From the NCBI GenBank assembly GCA_030671465.1, contig DAOVIP010000136.1:1-5859 (forward strand): 5,859 nucleotides of DNA. The letters are read 5' to 3'. This stretch comes from Candidatus Aminicenantota bacterium (GTDB taxonomy: Bacteria > Acidobacteriota > Aminicenantia > UBA2199). A model generated the notes under the pieces. The model ran no database searches, was not told the DNA's origin, and saw only the letters and a list, made by a program, of their open reading frames with translations. A program made the position numbers and the translations under genes. Within the stretch, counting starts at the first letter, position 1, and the number at the start of each line of letters is the position of its first letter. Shown here piece after piece: positions 4,963-5,859 of the stretch.

Positions 4963-5859
4963 ATGAAAAAAACCATTGTTTTGATATTGTTTGTTTTTAT
5001 GCTGTCTCTGGGCTTGATCTCCGGCCAGGATGAAATCATTCAGGAGATCCGTCAGCTGTACAACCAGAAAAATTTCGCCAAGGCCCTGGAACTCATTGAA
5101 AAAAGCCTGATCGACTTCAAGGACAATCCCCAACTGGTCAAATGGAAGTTTTACACCCTGATGGAATTGAAGCGTTATGATGAAGCCCTGACCCATGTGG
5201 AAAAACACCTGACCGATCCGGTGGACTTATCCAGCGCCAAGTTACATATTTTCAAACAGCAGGGTAAATACCAGCAGGCCCTTGAAATGGCCCTGGAAAA
5301 GGAGAAAAATTCGAAACGAAAATCTCCCTGGAGCTGCTTTGATCTCATTGAATTATATATCAAACTGAACAACACCGAAAAAGCACTTGACTGGCTGGAT
5401 GAGGCGGTTAACCGGGGATTCATCTCCTTCTTGTTTCTCTATGAAAAGGATTTTACCCTGATCCAGAATGAAGATCGCTTTAAAAAGGCCGTTGACAAAA
5501 TAAAGGCCAAGATCGGAATCGATCAACCGGCTAAGGATTTTTCGGTGAAATTAATCGACGGAGAGATATTCACCCTCTCCCAGCAGAAAGGAAAAGTCGT
5601 TCTGATCGACTTCTGGGCCACCTGGTGCAGGCCCTGCCTGGACGGAATTCCGGACCTGAAAAAATATTACCAGGAACTGAATCCCCGGGGCTTTGAAATC
5701 ATCGGGATCAGCCTGGACAACAATCAGGAAAAGCTCGATACCTTTATCAAAAAAGAAAACCTGGAATGGAAAATGTCCTATTCCGGCCAGGCCTGGAAAG
5801 ATGAAACCGCCAAACTCTACGGGGTAAATTCCATCCCCTCCTATTGGCTGGTCGATAAG
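4963..5859 (+). CDS. Exported TPR plus TlpA/ResA-like thioredoxin fold protein (3' end beyond the window)
   Basis: Probable extracytoplasmic thiol-disulfide oxidoreductase carrying a helical-repeat domain. 299 codons are visible and open to the right edge. Seen: signal peptide MKK followed by a hydrophobic stretch (5-20) with likely cleavage near Gly21/Gln22; TPR-like helices about 24-182, including NFAKALELIEKSL, RYDEALTHVEKHL, KYQQALEMAL and NTEKALDWLDEAVNRGF; then a TlpA-like redoxin domain from about 187 (QPAKDFSVKLIDG) with active site WCRPC (C222, C225) and the cis-proline loop SIPSY (P292). Family C-termini run about 15-30 residues past this point, so little is missing. The CxxC and cis-Pro indicate an active redox site. 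Role inferred: reducing or maturing thiols of envelope proteins, with the TPR part binding partners. There is no lipobox cysteine, so it should be soluble or anchored only by an uncleaved signal. It is divergent from the nitroreductase. Confidence 0.92.
   Translation, partial: MKKTIVLILFVFMLSLGLISGQDEIIQEIRQLYNQKNFAKALELIEKSLIDFKDNPQLVKWKFYTLMELKRYDEALTHVEKHLTDPVDLSSAKLHIFKQQGKYQQALEMALEKEKNSKRKSPWSCFDLIELYIKLNNTEKALDWLDEAVNRGFISFLFLYEKDFTLIQNEDRFKKAVDKIKAKIGIDQPAKDFSVKLIDGEIFTLSQQKGKVVLIDFWATWCRPCLDGIPDLKKYYQELNPRGFEIIGISLDNNQEKLDTFIKKENLEWKMSYSGQAWKDETAKLYGVNSIPSYWLVDK

Noticed and set aside
4885..5423. Two minus-strand open frames opposite the TPR-thioredoxin gene and its leader
   Set aside because: They overlap the strongly supported rightward gene, have no domain features and one crosses the promoter region.

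Overview
The window is ordinary bacterial chromosome, with G+C near one half by eye, dense genes and clear Shine-Dalgarno sequences (AGGAGG, AAGGAGA). I see no insertion sequence, tRNA, rRNA, CRISPR array or phage gene. It holds six protein genes; the first and last run off the window edges. The combination of a Thermus-like arginyl-tRNA synthetase, a GldA-like ABC ATPase, a J-like/TPR protein and a secreted TPR-thioredoxin fusion is what I would expect from the Acidobacteriota/Aminicenantota part of the tree or another deep-branching anaerobe. That placement is inference from memory of protein families and is of low confidence. The strong Shine-Dalgarno sites argue against Bacteroidetes despite the GldA-like ATPase.

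Layout. Positions 1-4175 hold a leftward cluster. In transcription order it is a J-like/TPR cytoplasmic protein (4175-3405), a histidine phosphatase (3380-2751), arginyl-tRNA synthetase argS (2754-844, starting inside the phosphatase stop as ATGA) and an ABC transporter ATPase (825 to beyond base 1). The gaps are 24 bp, a 4-bp overlap and 18 bp, with no terminator visible, so one transcript is likely. A separate leftward nitroreductase gene (4818-4276) lies 100 bp upstream. A candidate promoter in that gap (4200-4228) could start the four-gene transcript. A divergent region of 144 bp (4819-4962) follows, and then a rightward gene for an exported TPR plus TlpA/ResA-type thioredoxin protein (4963 to beyond 5859).

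Working together. The cluster joins translation (argS) to a phosphatase of unknown substrate, a probable scaffold protein and a transporter ATPase. A shared pathway is not evident; co-expression is the only link the sequence supports. The nitroreductase and the thioredoxin-like protein are both redox proteins with divergent promoters, so shared control is possible but unproven.

No clearly new system is visible. The points most worth checking are a marked excess of the hexamer CCCGGG, the J-like domain that has lost HPD, the in-frame single-stop junction between the J-like/TPR gene and the phosphatase, the TPR-thioredoxin fusion, and small dyads in both promoter regions.
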